NCBI RefSeq assembly: GCF_003002875.1
Contig: NZ_PVTH01000002.1
Coordinates: 372,001-436,000, forward strand
Direction: 5' to 3'
Origin: Arcticibacter pallidicorallinus
GTDB taxonomy: Bacteria > Bacteroidota > Bacteroidia > Sphingobacteriales > Sphingobacteriaceae
Length of the DNA: 64,000 nucleotides
A program made the translations under genes and the position numbers. The notes under the pieces were generated by a model. The model was given only the letters and a program-made list of their open reading frames with translations, had not been told where the DNA came from and did no database searches. Each line of letters opens with the position of its first letter. Position 1 is the first letter of the stretch. This document shows positions 54,283 through 63,701 of this stretch, in pieces.

Positions 54283-55188
54283 CTACTCAACCAACTTGAA
54301 GGTAAAGCCATCCCGCATTGCCCTGGCAACTGTTGAAACGTGTTCAGGGAAAGCAGAGAACGTTTTCTTCCGAAGCGAAAGTTTACCGATCGCCAGGACA
54401 CGATGTATGTTTGTGTAAGCTGCACGGCTGACCGCTATATAAGGATTTCCAAACTTTCTGTCGATGATGATCTGGTTTCTGATACGGTAATAGAGCTTCC
54501 AATCGACAGAGATCCCATTCACAGGAGGGTTAATCATCTTCGTCATGATGGCGTCGCGAACGAGGCCAACTTTGAACCCGGCGTTAAAGACTCTGGCCGA
54601 ATAATCAGTATCATCATAAAAGATGAAATAGCGCTTGTCCACCCAACCCACTTTTTCTATAACTTTCCGGGAAAACATGGGTCCTTCAAAAGGAAAGGAG
54701 ACGATGGTTTTGATTTTCTCCTTGTCCTGAAAATCCGAAGACTTAACGGGAGTAGTGGCTTCAGGCATAAAGGGGTTCCTGAAGTTGAATTTAGACCCGT
54801 ATTGCCATTCTGATTCGGAATTGAAGAACTTTCTGTCGGGTTGCAATACATCAAACTGATTTTGGTAATAGGCGTTTGATGAGATCATCTCTTCGAGGCA
54901 GTTCAGCAGAGGGTCGACGTCATCGTCCATCATCCATATCCAGTCATAATTTCTTACATAGGCTTCTTTCATTCCCCTGTAAAAGCCGGCTGCTCCGCCG
55001 CCATTTTCCTGATGGAACACGATAAGGTCAGCCTGTGTATCAAGCCATTGCTGCGTACCGTCTGTACTGCTGTTGTTAATGACAATGATTGCGTCCAGAG
55101 GCTTTGTCTGATTCCTCAAAGAATCGATACATTTTTGGAGGAGGGCAAGCCTGTTGAAGGTAACGACTACTGCTGCGTATGTATTCAT
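54283..55188 (-). CDS. GT2 glycosyltransferase, GlfT2/rhamnosyltransferase-like
   Basis: This 301-residue enzyme starts YAAVVVTFNRLALLQKCIDSL, has NNSSTDGTQQWL and the metal motif DDD in WIWMMDDDVDP, and continues with GGGAAGFYRGMKEA. The combination of the GG-rich loop and MDDD is common in galactofuranosyl- and rhamnosyltransferases. With glf in the operon, galactofuranosyl transfer is a reasonable inference. Its ATG overlaps the flippase stop codon by 1 nt (TGATG). Confidence 0.85.
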   Translation of the reverse strand: MNTYAAVVVTFNRLALLQKCIDSLRNQTKPLDAIIVINNSSTDGTQQWLDTQADLIVFHQENGGGAAGFYRGMKEAYVRNYDWIWMMDDDVDPLLNCLEEMISSNAYYQNQFDVLQPDRKFFNSESEWQYGSKFNFRNPFMPEATTPVKSSDFQDKEKIKTIVSFPFEGPMFSRKVIEKVGWVDKRYFIFYDDTDYSARVFNAGFKVGLVRDAIMTKMINPPVNGISVDWKLYYRIRNQIIIDRKFGNPYIAVSRAAYTNIHRVLAIGKLSLRKKTFSAFPEHVSTVARAMRDGFTFKLVE

Positions 55189-56540
55189 CAGATATTTTTA
55201 TAAACCTTTTTTTTAAGTGTGAAAACGAAGGGTCTTACCAGCTGCGACAGGTGGCTAAGCCGGAAGTAGCTTATTTTTAAAAGCTGAATTTTTCTGGAGC
55301 AGAGGAAGATCCACATGGAGGAAGTGATGAATACCTCTGTCAGGAGCCAGGCCCATGCGGTGCCTGCAGCACCGGACTGTTTGGAGAGAAAATAATTTAG
55401 TATTAACCCAACGCCGGCTCCGAGCAACGTGATATTGAAGAACTGCTTATCCATCTTCAGATTGATCATCGTTTGGATACCGAACAGATCGCCCAGGGCC
55501 AGTATAAGGGGGACGAAACATAAGATTCGTAATACCGTTACAGCTTCTCCGAACTGGCTTCCGTAGAACATTTGAATCATCCAGGGAGCAAGTACCCAAA
55601 TAACAGCGCCTGATACCGCGGTGAATATGGTGATGAAGGGTATCAGCTGACTGACCTTGGCGATCCCATCTGCTTTGCTTCTTCCAAAGCTCTCGCCAAT
55701 AAAAGGAAAGAGGGATAGCCGCAAGGGTAGTGAAACAAATGTTTGCATAATCATGATGAGTTTCCAGCCTGCGGTGTAGAAAGCCACATCTTTATTTGTT
55801 TGCACAACTCCTAGAATAATGGTGTTTGTCGTGGTATAAAGTGTTACTACAATCATGGAGAAGAAGATCATCTTCTCGGTCCACAGCAACGTAAATATAT
55901 TTTTTACACCAACAGGTATAATGGTGATATTGTATTTTCTGACCGCCCATACAAAGGAGCATAGTCCAACTGCTATTTGCGACAAGCTGAGGATCAAAGG
56001 TTGAAGCGCATAATCCTCCTCTTTTCTGACAATGAATAAAATAGAGATGGTGAACAGCAGCTTTGCTATGAAATTAAAAATAGCAACCTGATGCAGCTCC
56101 TGCAAGCCCTGATAAAGCCAATTCGGTGTGATAACCAGAGAAAAGCAGGCAATGTAGGTAAAAATGAACAAGTCTTTGTCTGCCGCCATCGCGGGCACCA
56201 GGAATAGTGACGGAACGAAGACGAGCAGGGATAGTGAAAGCAGCAAGATCTTAGCGAACAAGATATTGCTGAACACCCTGTTTCGTTCCTCCTTGTCATG
56301 GGGTGCCCGGGCGATTGCCCGCGTTGCTGTTAAGTCGAAACCATAGTTGATAAGCAGTGAAAAATAGGTAACTATGGCTGCCGCGAAATTAATAGCACCA
56401 AATTTATCAGGACCTATAATCCTGACGATAACAGGTACTGTCAGCAACGGTAAAACGTTGTTGGCAAACTGAACGAGACTTAAAGAAAAGAAATTTCTAA
56501 CCAGCTTTTTTCCGGAGCTGAGCTGTTTGTTCGTGTCCAA
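55188..56540 (-). CDS. Polysaccharide flippase (Wzx-type)
   Basis: This 450-residue protein has about 12-14 membrane helices and the polysaccharide-transport N-terminus (NFFSLSLVQFANNVLPLLTVP, then DKFGAINFAAAIVTYFSLLINYG). It moves lipid-linked repeat units across the inner membrane. It starts at TTG 56540, 2 bp after wzc; no suitable ATG is in frame nearby. It overlaps the next gene by 1 nt. Confidence 0.88.
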   Translation of the reverse strand: MDTNKQLSSGKKLVRNFFSLSLVQFANNVLPLLTVPVIVRIIGPDKFGAINFAAAIVTYFSLLINYGFDLTATRAIARAPHDKEERNRVFSNILFAKILLLSLSLLVFVPSLFLVPAMAADKDLFIFTYIACFSLVITPNWLYQGLQELHQVAIFNFIAKLLFTISILFIVRKEEDYALQPLILSLSQIAVGLCSFVWAVRKYNITIIPVGVKNIFTLLWTEKMIFFSMIVVTLYTTTNTIILGVVQTNKDVAFYTAGWKLIMIMQTFVSLPLRLSLFPFIGESFGRSKADGIAKVSQLIPFITIFTAVSGAVIWVLAPWMIQMFYGSQFGEAVTVLRILCFVPLILALGDLFGIQTMINLKMDKQFFNITLLGAGVGLILNYFLSKQSGAAGTAWAWLLTEVFITSSMWIFLCSRKIQLLKISYFRLSHLSQLVRPFVFTLKKKVYKNI

Positions 56541-56542
56541 CG

Positions 56543-58915
56543 TTAGGAATTACTTAATAAAAGGCGATTTGATACCTCTCTCACAAAAGAATGCAGGGAG
56601 TGTTTTTTCTGCGTATTGATGGCGGTATAGTATTCATAACCATACTTGTATTCCCCGCGTTTCTGTATTGCATTAAAGACGACTTGCATTTTGGGTAATT
56701 TATGTTCCCTGAAGATTTTTTTAATAAAGCCGAGATGTTTACGATACGAGAAGTTCTGCCGTACAACATACAGTGAGGCATCTGCCACACGCGATATGAT
56801 CATGGCATCTGTTACCAGGAATATCGGTGGCGTATCGAGTATAATGTCATCATATTCGGATCGCAACAGTTGGATGAGATCATCGATTTCGATATGTTCC
56901 AATAATTCCGATGGATTCTCCGGGAGCGCGCCCGTTCCGATAATGGAAAGATTAGGGTGCAATGCAGAGGTTTTAGTGATTTGATCGACAGAAGCCCGGC
57001 CATACAGAAAGTCACTCAATCCCAGCCCTTCCTTGCTGATATTAAAATTGGATGCGATCTTGGGTTTGCGGAGGTCCAGTTCCAGAATAATCGTTCTTCT
57101 TCCCGATGCCGCCAATGCTACACCCAGGTTACTCGCAACAAAGCTTTTGCCTTCGCCCGCAATACTGGAGGTAACGAGGGTGACGCGACCGCTTTTTTTC
57201 TTTTCATGCAGGTACAGGAGGTTGGTACGCAGAGAACGAAACTGTTCTCCGATGGCGAAGCGGCTTTTATTGTGAACAACAATCGGAGATTTCGAATACT
57301 CGTAAACCAGCTCTGCAGTTACAGGTACTCCCGTGCGTTCAATTTGTTCGGTAGACTGGATCTTATTGTTAAAAAGCTGTCTGCCGAAAAGTATTGTAGC
57401 GGGGAGGAGAATTCCGATGAATAAAGCTAGCGAGTACGTTAGTGGCTTCTTATAGGTATCGAGGTACGCACTGTCAACCGTTTGGCTAAATGCCAGGGTC
57501 GAGGCATGGCTTAAAGCCGCTTCTTCTCTCTTTTGCAAGAGATAGAGGTACAGGTTTTCCTTAATACTTTGCTGACGCTTAATGCTAACCAACTGCCTTT
57601 CATCACTTGGCAGATTTCTGATCGAGCCCTGAAAGTTGGAATTAAAAGATTCCAGCTGCCGGCGTGTGGAAACCAGGGAGTTTTTGATGTTACCGATGTT
57701 CTGTTTGATCGCGTTTTTTGTGCTGGAAATCTGTTGTCTGATGGGGTCAAACGCCGGGTTCTTCTCGGGAAGTGTACCCATTAGCTGTTGATATTGAAGC
57801 TGCAGATCGATGAGTTTGCTTACCCATGATGTGAGTGCAGGGTCATCAATTCCGATAGTCGAGGGCGCAGATGTGGAGGTATTATCAGGCGAGTTTACGT
57901 AACGCTCAATTCCCCTGATGACGTTTAGCTGGACATCGACTTCGTTCAGGTGTGCATCATTTACTCTTACGTTATCCAGGTAGACTTTGGATTCTGAGGA
58001 GATATCTGTTAGTCCGCGGCTGCTTCTGAAGCCCTCGACGTCCTTTTCAACCGAGTTGAGTTCGCCGGTTAGAGAAGAGAGACGCTCGTCAATAAATTTC
58101 AGGGCAGTACCCGCAACTCTTTCTTTTTCCCTCTCAGAAGCGATGTTATATTGAACGATGAGCTGATTCAGTATATCCTTTCCGCGTTTAAGTACATTTT
58201 CCTGAATACTGAGTTCAACTACAGATGCATTCTTATTTACTTCTGTCGCTTCTATCCGTCCGAGCAACTGGTCTGTGGCGAGCTCCGGATCCTTTACTTT
58301 GATGTTTATCGATTTTCCTATGAAGTTGTCAAAATTTGCGGTCTTCTCCAGCTTCCAGGACCCGAAATTATTTCGAAGTCTGTCTGAAAAGCGGAATTGC
58401 TTAACGTTCCCATCTGCATCTTCCAGAGAGAAAGTTTCGGCGTCCAGTATCGTGATAAGGAAATCCTTCGACTCGAAGTCCTGATCTTTTTTAATGATCC
58501 TGAACCTAAGTGGGGATTGGCCATATAGATCTTCACTTATTATACTCCCTTTTTCTTCGTAATGTGCCCACAGTTCCAGGTCTTTTACGACTTGCTGGAT
58601 AACGGATCTCGACTTTAAGATTTCGATTTCGTCTTCCACACTCTTCCCTGTCTGGTAAGGTTTGATTATTTCGTTGAGGGAAGACTCAGAATTCGTGCTG
58701 CTTTTTTCGGCCTTGATCAGCAATTTGGCTTTTACGATGTACTCAGGCTTAGCATAGTGAAGGTACACGTAGGCGACAGCCAGCGAGCTTATTATGCAAA
58801 CGAGAAACAAGGGCCAATAATAAAGATATCGGGAAAGAGTCTCTCCGAAGTTACTCGATCCATTCTCTTCGTCTTTCTCTATAAAGCGCGTTAGAGGAGT
58901 GTTTTCAGTGTTCAT
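56543..58915 (-). CDS. Polysaccharide co-polymerase and tyrosine autokinase (Wzc type)
   Basis: This 790-residue protein combines a Wzz-like chain-length domain, with membrane helices near 32-52 and 505-525 and a long coiled-coil periplasmic part (about 260-470), and a C-terminal BY-kinase (about 560-770). The kinase shows Walker A SSIAGEGKSF, the A' motif IILELDLRKPK and Walker B ILDTPP, and a tyrosine cluster near the end (EYKYGYEYY). It controls chain length and export with Wza and Wzy. It lies 19 bp downstream of wza. Confidence 0.93.
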   Translation of the reverse strand: MNTENTPLTRFIEKDEENGSSNFGETLSRYLYYWPLFLVCIISSLAVAYVYLHYAKPEYIVKAKLLIKAEKSSTNSESSLNEIIKPYQTGKSVEDEIEILKSRSVIQQVVKDLELWAHYEEKGSIISEDLYGQSPLRFRIIKKDQDFESKDFLITILDAETFSLEDADGNVKQFRFSDRLRNNFGSWKLEKTANFDNFIGKSINIKVKDPELATDQLLGRIEATEVNKNASVVELSIQENVLKRGKDILNQLIVQYNIASEREKERVAGTALKFIDERLSSLTGELNSVEKDVEGFRSSRGLTDISSESKVYLDNVRVNDAHLNEVDVQLNVIRGIERYVNSPDNTSTSAPSTIGIDDPALTSWVSKLIDLQLQYQQLMGTLPEKNPAFDPIRQQISSTKNAIKQNIGNIKNSLVSTRRQLESFNSNFQGSIRNLPSDERQLVSIKRQQSIKENLYLYLLQKREEAALSHASTLAFSQTVDSAYLDTYKKPLTYSLALFIGILLPATILFGRQLFNNKIQSTEQIERTGVPVTAELVYEYSKSPIVVHNKSRFAIGEQFRSLRTNLLYLHEKKKSGRVTLVTSSIAGEGKSFVASNLGVALAASGRRTIILELDLRKPKIASNFNISKEGLGLSDFLYGRASVDQITKTSALHPNLSIIGTGALPENPSELLEHIEIDDLIQLLRSEYDDIILDTPPIFLVTDAMIISRVADASLYVVRQNFSYRKHLGFIKKIFREHKLPKMQVVFNAIQKRGEYKYGYEYYTAINTQKKHSLHSFVREVSNRLLLSNS

Positions 58916-58934
58916 AGGGTGGGGTTTTCTTGTG

Positions 58935-59696
58935 TTAGCGGGTTAATAAGATAACCACGATTGACAGCGCTGAAAGCAGGATGCTGATGTTCCTGTAACT
59001 GTTGTCTACGCTTGCAAATTTGTTCTTACCTGGTTGGATATACAAAATGTCATTGGTCTTCAGGTAGAAATAAGGAGAGTTAAAGAGTTTTTTGGATGTA
59101 AGATCAATAGGGATGTACTCTCTTACTCCTTCGTTTTCCCGTATGAGCATGACGTTTGTACGGAGCGCCGTTATGTTCAGGTCACCGGCCATTGTTATTG
59201 CCTCTGCAATACTTATACGCTGATTCTGTACCGGATAGACGCCTGGCCGGAGAACGTCGCCCATGACGGATACCTTAAAGTTGAGTAGCCTGACGTTGAC
59301 TACGGGCTGTTTCAGGTATTCTGTAAGTTGCTGTTGTATTTTCTCTCTGACTCCGGAAATGGTAAGGCCTGAAACTTTCACGCTTCCTACCAGGGGCAGC
59401 TGAATGTTTCCCTTCTCATCAACCAGATATCCGACGACCGGATTATTGGCGTTTTGGGTCGTTCCAGTTATCGTATTCAGATTGTAATTAAAGACCGATG
59501 AAGCCTCGGTGTTAAGGCTGCTTACATTTATTCCTAATACATCTTCCGGCTGTATGGTAACCGGTCGGAAATTAGCGATAGTTTCTTTGGAAGGAGTGTT
59601 TTGATTCAGATCCTGGAAATAAGGCACGCCTTTGTAGCTGCAGGCGGGAAGGAGGCACACTAAAAGAGCTGACAAGAAAAATAGGTGTTTATACAT
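58935..59696 (-). CDS. Polysaccharide export lipoprotein (Wza-type)
   Basis: This 253-residue outer-membrane lipoprotein has a lipobox LLPAC with the modified cysteine C19, a poly-export domain (about 45-130, FRPVTIQPEDVLGINVSSLN), SLBB repeats (about 140-225, VMGDVLRPGVYPV) and a C-terminal hydrophobic helix (about 233-250). It is shorter than E. coli Wza, as usual in Bacteroidota. It is the first gene of the minus-strand exopolysaccharide operon. Confidence 0.92.
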   Translation of the reverse strand: MYKHLFFLSALLVCLLPACSYKGVPYFQDLNQNTPSKETIANFRPVTIQPEDVLGINVSSLNTEASSVFNYNLNTITGTTQNANNPVVGYLVDEKGNIQLPLVGSVKVSGLTISGVREKIQQQLTEYLKQPVVNVRLLNFKVSVMGDVLRPGVYPVQNQRISIAEAITMAGDLNITALRTNVMLIRENEGVREYIPIDLTSKKLFNSPYFYLKTNDILYIQPGKNKFASVDNSYRNISILLSALSIVVILLTR

Positions 59697-59791
59697 ATTC
59701 GAAATTTTTTAAGGTAGCATAGCTTCGCCACTCCAGTTACATGGATCTGTTATCATCATGAGGATTCAGTTGGAACTAGCGTTAAACAACT

Positions 59792-59820
59792 CAAAAGTAG
59801 CTGAAAATGACGTTTCAAAA
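59792..59820 (-). promoter_or_regulatory. Promoter of the exopolysaccharide operon
   Basis: On the minus strand TTTTG (59820-59816) is followed after 16 nt by TACTTTTG (59799-59792). Both boxes fit the Bacteroidota consensus. The predicted start near 59785 leaves a leader of about 90 nt before the wza ATG. Confidence 0.6.
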
Positions 59821-60202
59821 TGGGATGTGCTTAGTTTGTAGAACGTTCTGTAAAATATGAGTAAATAAATGGCGGGCTGTGAACACCTTTTGCTCAGATT
59901 ATCACTGTCCGTTTAAAATAAGCTTGTCGCAAGCCTGCATTTAAGATGAACCGTATCGAATCTATTCGCGATCGGCAGAGATTTAGGAGTGATCTGACAA
60001 GATTTCGAAGTTCAGTTTAAGTGCGGTTACGCTAATTATGAACTTGTTATCTGGGAGAGAGGCAGAACGCGGTTCCCGCTGCTTTACACAACTTTACATT
60101 ATTGTACTCATAACCATGTTGTGTTGCTTTTTTCTGCTCAAGTCACTTTACTTTAGCTTCAAATCAGGACGAAATTCTCTGGCTCATTAACGAAAATAAG
60201 AT
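59821..60202. other. Divergent intergenic region without further recognised features
   Basis: This 382-bp stretch lies between the exopolysaccharide promoter and the divergent CDP-sugar genes. I see no ORF, tRNA or strong hairpin, and no convincing -7 element for the plus-strand module. Confidence 0.5.
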
Positions 60203-61006
60203 ATGAAAGCAGTTATACTCGCAGGCGGTTACGGTACCCGTATTAGTGAAGAAAGCGGAATCAGGCCAAAGCCAATGGTGGAAATCGGAGGCAGGCCGGT
60301 TCTCTGGCACATAATGAAAATTTATTCTCATTATGGCATCAATGATTTTGTTATCTGTTGCGGGTATAAAGGTCATATCATCAAAGAGTACTTCGCCAAT
60401 TATTTTCTGTATAACTCTGATGTAACGTTTGATATGTCCAATAATAGTATGGAAGTCCATCAGGTGCATTCAGAACCCTGGAAAGTAACATTGGTTAACA
60501 CTGGATATAATACTATGACGGGCGGGCGCCTTAAGCGCGTGAGGGAATATCTGGGTAATGAGACATTTTGTATGACATATGGCGACGGATTGAGTGACCT
60601 GGATATAGGCGCAGTAATATCCTTCCACCGTTTGCAGGGTACGCTGGCAACTCTTACAGCAGTACAACAGCCCGGACGTTTCGGGGCTTTTAACCTCGGA
60701 TCAGATGATACCAAAGTAAGCAGGTTTCAAGAGAAGCCTAACGGAGAAGAAATGCCCTGGATAAACGGTGGCTTCTTTGTGCTGGAACCCGAGGTGCTCG
60801 ACTACATAGAAGCAAATGAAACCGTTTGGGAACGGGAGCCTCTGGAAATGCTATCCAAGGAAGGGGAACTTTCTGCCTACCGCCATAATGGTTTTTGGCA
60901 GCCAATGGACACACTGAGGGACAAAACCCTTCTGGAAGACATGTGGAATAAAGGTAAAGCACCCTGGTATAACAAAATCGTTTCCAGCAATCAAGTAAGT
61001 TACTAA
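60203..61006 (+). CDS. rfbF: Glucose-1-phosphate cytidylyltransferase-like enzyme
   Basis: This 267-residue nucleotidyltransferase makes CDP-glucose from CTP and glucose-1-phosphate. The signature [13 protein letters not shown] at 6-18 and [12 protein letters not shown] at 22-33 are followed by [26 protein letters not shown] with metal-binding Asp and [15 protein letters not shown], all typical of RfbF. It leads a plus-strand module divergent from the exopolysaccharide operon and should feed a CDP-deoxyhexose route. Confidence 0.9.
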   Translation: MKAVILAGGYGTRISEESGIRPKPMVEIGGRPVLWHIMKIYSHYGINDFVICCGYKGHIIKEYFANYFLYNSDVTFDMSNNSMEVHQVHSEPWKVTLVNTGYNTMTGGRLKRVREYLGNETFCMTYGDGLSDLDIGAVISFHRLQGTLATLTAVQQPGRFGAFNLGSDDTKVSRFQEKPNGEEMPWINGGFFVLEPEVLDYIEANETVWEREPLEMLSKEGELSAYRHNGFWQPMDTLRDKTLLEDMWNKGKAPWYNKIVSSNQVSY

Positions 61007-61024
61007 ATAGTACAAACGCTCAAT

Positions 61025-62119
61025 ATGAAAATTTTAATTACCGGTAACATGGGTTACGTAGGGCCAGGTGTTGTAAGCCACTTACGTAAAACCTTCCCTG
61101 AGGCCACGCTCGTTGGTTACGACATGGCGTACTTTGCTTCTTCCCTAACCAATGCGTCTTTGCTTCCCGAGCATAGTCTAGACGTTCAGTTGTTTGGGGA
61201 TGTCAGGAACATGTCTGCAGACGTCCTTGAAGGTGTGACGGCAGTTGTACATCTGGCAGCAATTTCCAATGACCCAATGGGTAACAAGTATGAGCAGATA
61301 ACGCTGGACGTTAATTACCGTTCATCAGTGGCCATCGCCAAGATGGCGAAAGCGGCGGGAGTAGGCTCATTTATCTTCGCTTCCAGCTGCAGTGTATATG
61401 GTGCAGCCGGAGATCAGGCAAAAAATGAAAGCTCAGCCTTGAACCCATTAACGGCGTATGCGAAGTCAAAGGTCTTTACAGAACTTGATCTGGAGCATCT
61501 TGCAGATGCGGACTTCAAAATTACTTGCCTGCGGTTCGCTACAGCCTGCGGCATGAGCGATCGTTTGCGGCTCGATCTTGTTTTAAATGATTTTGTTGCG
61601 GCAGCTGTTGTTTCCGGACGCATCAGTATTTTAAGTGACGGAAGTCCCTGGAGGCCTTTGATTCACGTCAAAGATATGGCCAGGGCTATCGAATGGGGCG
61701 TTCTGCGCGACATTGCTAACGGTGGTGAATTTGTTTCTGTCAACGCAGGTTCGGATGAATGGAACTACCAGGTTAAAGATCTCGCCGAAGCGGTTGTTGC
61801 TGTAATCCCGGGAACGACTGTCCATTTAAATACAGAGGCGGTGCCCGACAAGCGGTCTTATAGGGTTGACTTCGAGTTATTCAGGCAACTTGCCCCCAAT
61901 CACCAGCCGGTATATACCTTAAATCAGACCATTACAGAGCTGTATGAAAGTTTGGTAGCCATGAAGTTCTCTAATGTAGAGTTTCGCGATTCCCTCCTTA
62001 TGAGGCTGAAGCTATTGACAAGCCTGCAAGAGCGCGAATATATAAATGAAGAACTTGAATGGAACCATAAGCCTAACCTAAGAGCAGAGGCCCAGCCTTC
62101 ACTTGAAACAGCAAAATAG
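61025..62119 (+). CDS. NAD-dependent epimerase/dehydratase (extended SDR)
   Basis: This 364-residue protein has the nucleotide motif GNMGYVGPG (7-15), a VVHLAAISND segment and the active-site pattern SSCSVYG with YAKSK. It belongs to the extended SDR group of nucleotide-sugar enzymes, but it is not the classical CDP-glucose 4,6-dehydratase, whose N-terminus (VLVTGHTGFKGSW type) is different. It follows rfbF by 18 bp and precedes an RmlC-like epimerase by 6 bp. A role in modifying CDP-glucose-derived sugar is inferred. Confidence 0.82.
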   Translation: MKILITGNMGYVGPGVVSHLRKTFPEATLVGYDMAYFASSLTNASLLPEHSLDVQLFGDVRNMSADVLEGVTAVVHLAAISNDPMGNKYEQITLDVNYRSSVAIAKMAKAAGVGSFIFASSCSVYGAAGDQAKNESSALNPLTAYAKSKVFTELDLEHLADADFKITCLRFATACGMSDRLRLDLVLNDFVAAAVVSGRISILSDGSPWRPLIHVKDMARAIEWGVLRDIANGGEFVSVNAGSDEWNYQVKDLAEAVVAVIPGTTVHLNTEAVPDKRSYRVDFELFRQLAPNHQPVYTLNQTITELYESLVAMKFSNVEFRDSLLMRLKLLTSLQEREYINEELEWNHKPNLRAEAQPSLETAK

Positions 62120-62125
62120 AAAGAG

Positions 62126-62668
62126 ATGATTTTTACAGAGACAAAGCTGAAAGGCGCATACATTATCGATGTTAAAAGACTGGAAGACGAGCGCGGTTTC
62201 TTCGGACGATCTTATTGTCAGAAAGAGTTCGAACAATACGGATTGAATACGGCTATGGTACAGACAAACGTAAGCTATAATGCAAAGAAAGGCACCTTAC
62301 GGGGTATGCATATGCAAGTAGCCCCCTACGAAGAAACGAAACTGGTGCGTTGCACAAGGGGTGCTATCTATGATGTCATTGTCGACATGCGTGAAGGGTC
62401 TGAGACCTTTAAGCAATGGATAGGTGTAGAACTTACCGCCGACAGTTATCGGATGCTGTATGTTCCGGAGGGCTTCGCCCACGGTTTTATCACATTGGCG
62501 GATAATACAGATGTGACTTATCAGGTGACTCAGTTTTATACAGCCGGCTCTGAAAGAGGATACAGGTTTGATGATCCTGAAATCGGCATTGTTTGGCCGA
62601 TCGACCCTATGGTGGTGTCTCAAAAAGACCTAAGCCATTCATTACTCAACTCTGTGCTGGCGTCCTGA
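62126..62668 (+). CDS. dTDP-4-dehydrorhamnose 3,5-epimerase-like protein
   Basis: This 180-residue cupin enzyme has the RmlC features DERGFFGRSYCQKEF, NVSYNAKKGTLRGMHMQ with its active-site His, CTRGAIYDVIVDMR and YVPEGFAHGFITL. It epimerises 4-keto sugars at C3 and/or C5. Here it sits in a CDP-glucose context with no dTDP-sugar genes, so its natural substrate is probably a CDP-4-keto sugar. It follows the SDR gene by 6 bp. Confidence 0.85.
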   Translation: MIFTETKLKGAYIIDVKRLEDERGFFGRSYCQKEFEQYGLNTAMVQTNVSYNAKKGTLRGMHMQVAPYEETKLVRCTRGAIYDVIVDMREGSETFKQWIGVELTADSYRMLYVPEGFAHGFITLADNTDVTYQVTQFYTAGSERGYRFDDPEIGIVWPIDPMVVSQKDLSHSLLNSVLAS

Positions 62669-62709
62669 GGGATGCTGGTGCTGGAGTTCTTTAAAACATA
62701 ATTGCCACC

Positions 62710-63696
62710 ATGAGCTACGATGCACACATTCGTCAGTACCCGGCCGCTAAGGTTTTTATAACATCCGCTTATAACGACCCCGAGCCGATATCCTCTTTCC
62801 TGGAGATCGCGAAACTAGACAAGATCAAAAGGCATACACTAGTTGATGACCCGGAGAGGGCGGATATTATTTTATTTATAGAAAATTCAAGATACCATTT
62901 TGATCCTTTTTTCAGAGCGCTGAAAAGGAATTACCTCGTAAGGATGTACCCCGATAAAGTATATATGTACAATCCGCACGACAGGCCATGGTTTATTCTT
63001 AAAGGACTGTACGCCTGCGTACCACGTAGGCTTTACAACAGCAATCTGATGGCCGCAACGCCCTATATTGAAACGACCAACTCTTTTATCCGCTGTGACA
63101 ATGAAGTTGATCCTAAATACCTGTTTTCTTTTATGGGAAGCATTAGCTCCGGCATCAGGAAAAAGATCATGAGTCTGACTCACTCCCGCGGATATCTGGA
63201 TGATTGTAAAGGAGAGTCGTTCGGAAGGCACCCGCTTTCATCTAAAATGCATTATGCGAATCTGCTTTCCGAGAGTAAATTCGTCCTTTGTCCTAAAGGC
63301 TTTGGCCCTTCTTCTATTCGGATTTTTGAAACCATGAAGGCGGGAAGAGTTCCTGTGATCATCTCAGATGAGTGGGTAGGTCCTCCCGGTCTGCCATGGT
63401 CAGACTTTTCGGTCTTCATACCCGAAAACAGGGTGGATGAAATTCCCTCAATACTCGAAAAAGAGGAAGCTTCATGGGAAGCTAAGGCTAAACTATCCCG
63501 GCGTATTTGGGAGGAGAACTTCGCTTCGGATACACTTTTTCATTATTCCATTAATAGCCTGCTCGGACTTAAAAGATCATCGAACAAAAACATGAACGTT
63601 TACCTGCGGCTAAACCATTCTGTGGCCTTTCTCAAGTATTCCTTCGGGAAACATGTCGTAAAAGAGCTCAGATCTTTTCTTCACTTTCAAATTTAA
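62710..63696 (+). CDS. Exostosin-like glycosyltransferase (GT47 type)
   Basis: This 328-residue protein has the exostosin-family C-terminal block LCPKGFGPSSIRIFETMKAGRVPVIISDEWVGP, followed by WSDFSVFIPEN and an EEASWEAK helix. No membrane segment is seen, so it acts in the cytoplasm or at its membrane face. Exostosin-like transferases occur in bacterial surface-polysaccharide loci. It lies 41 bp after the RmlC-like gene, in the same direction. Donor sugar is unknown. Confidence 0.78.
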   Translation: MSYDAHIRQYPAAKVFITSAYNDPEPISSFLEIAKLDKIKRHTLVDDPERADIILFIENSRYHFDPFFRALKRNYLVRMYPDKVYMYNPHDRPWFILKGLYACVPRRLYNSNLMAATPYIETTNSFIRCDNEVDPKYLFSFMGSISSGIRKKIMSLTHSRGYLDDCKGESFGRHPLSSKMHYANLLSESKFVLCPKGFGPSSIRIFETMKAGRVPVIISDEWVGPPGLPWSDFSVFIPENRVDEIPSILEKEEASWEAKAKLSRRIWEENFASDTLFHYSINSLLGLKRSSNKNMNVYLRLNHSVAFLKYSFGKHVVKELRSFLHFQI

Positions 63697-63701
63697 GCTC
63701 A

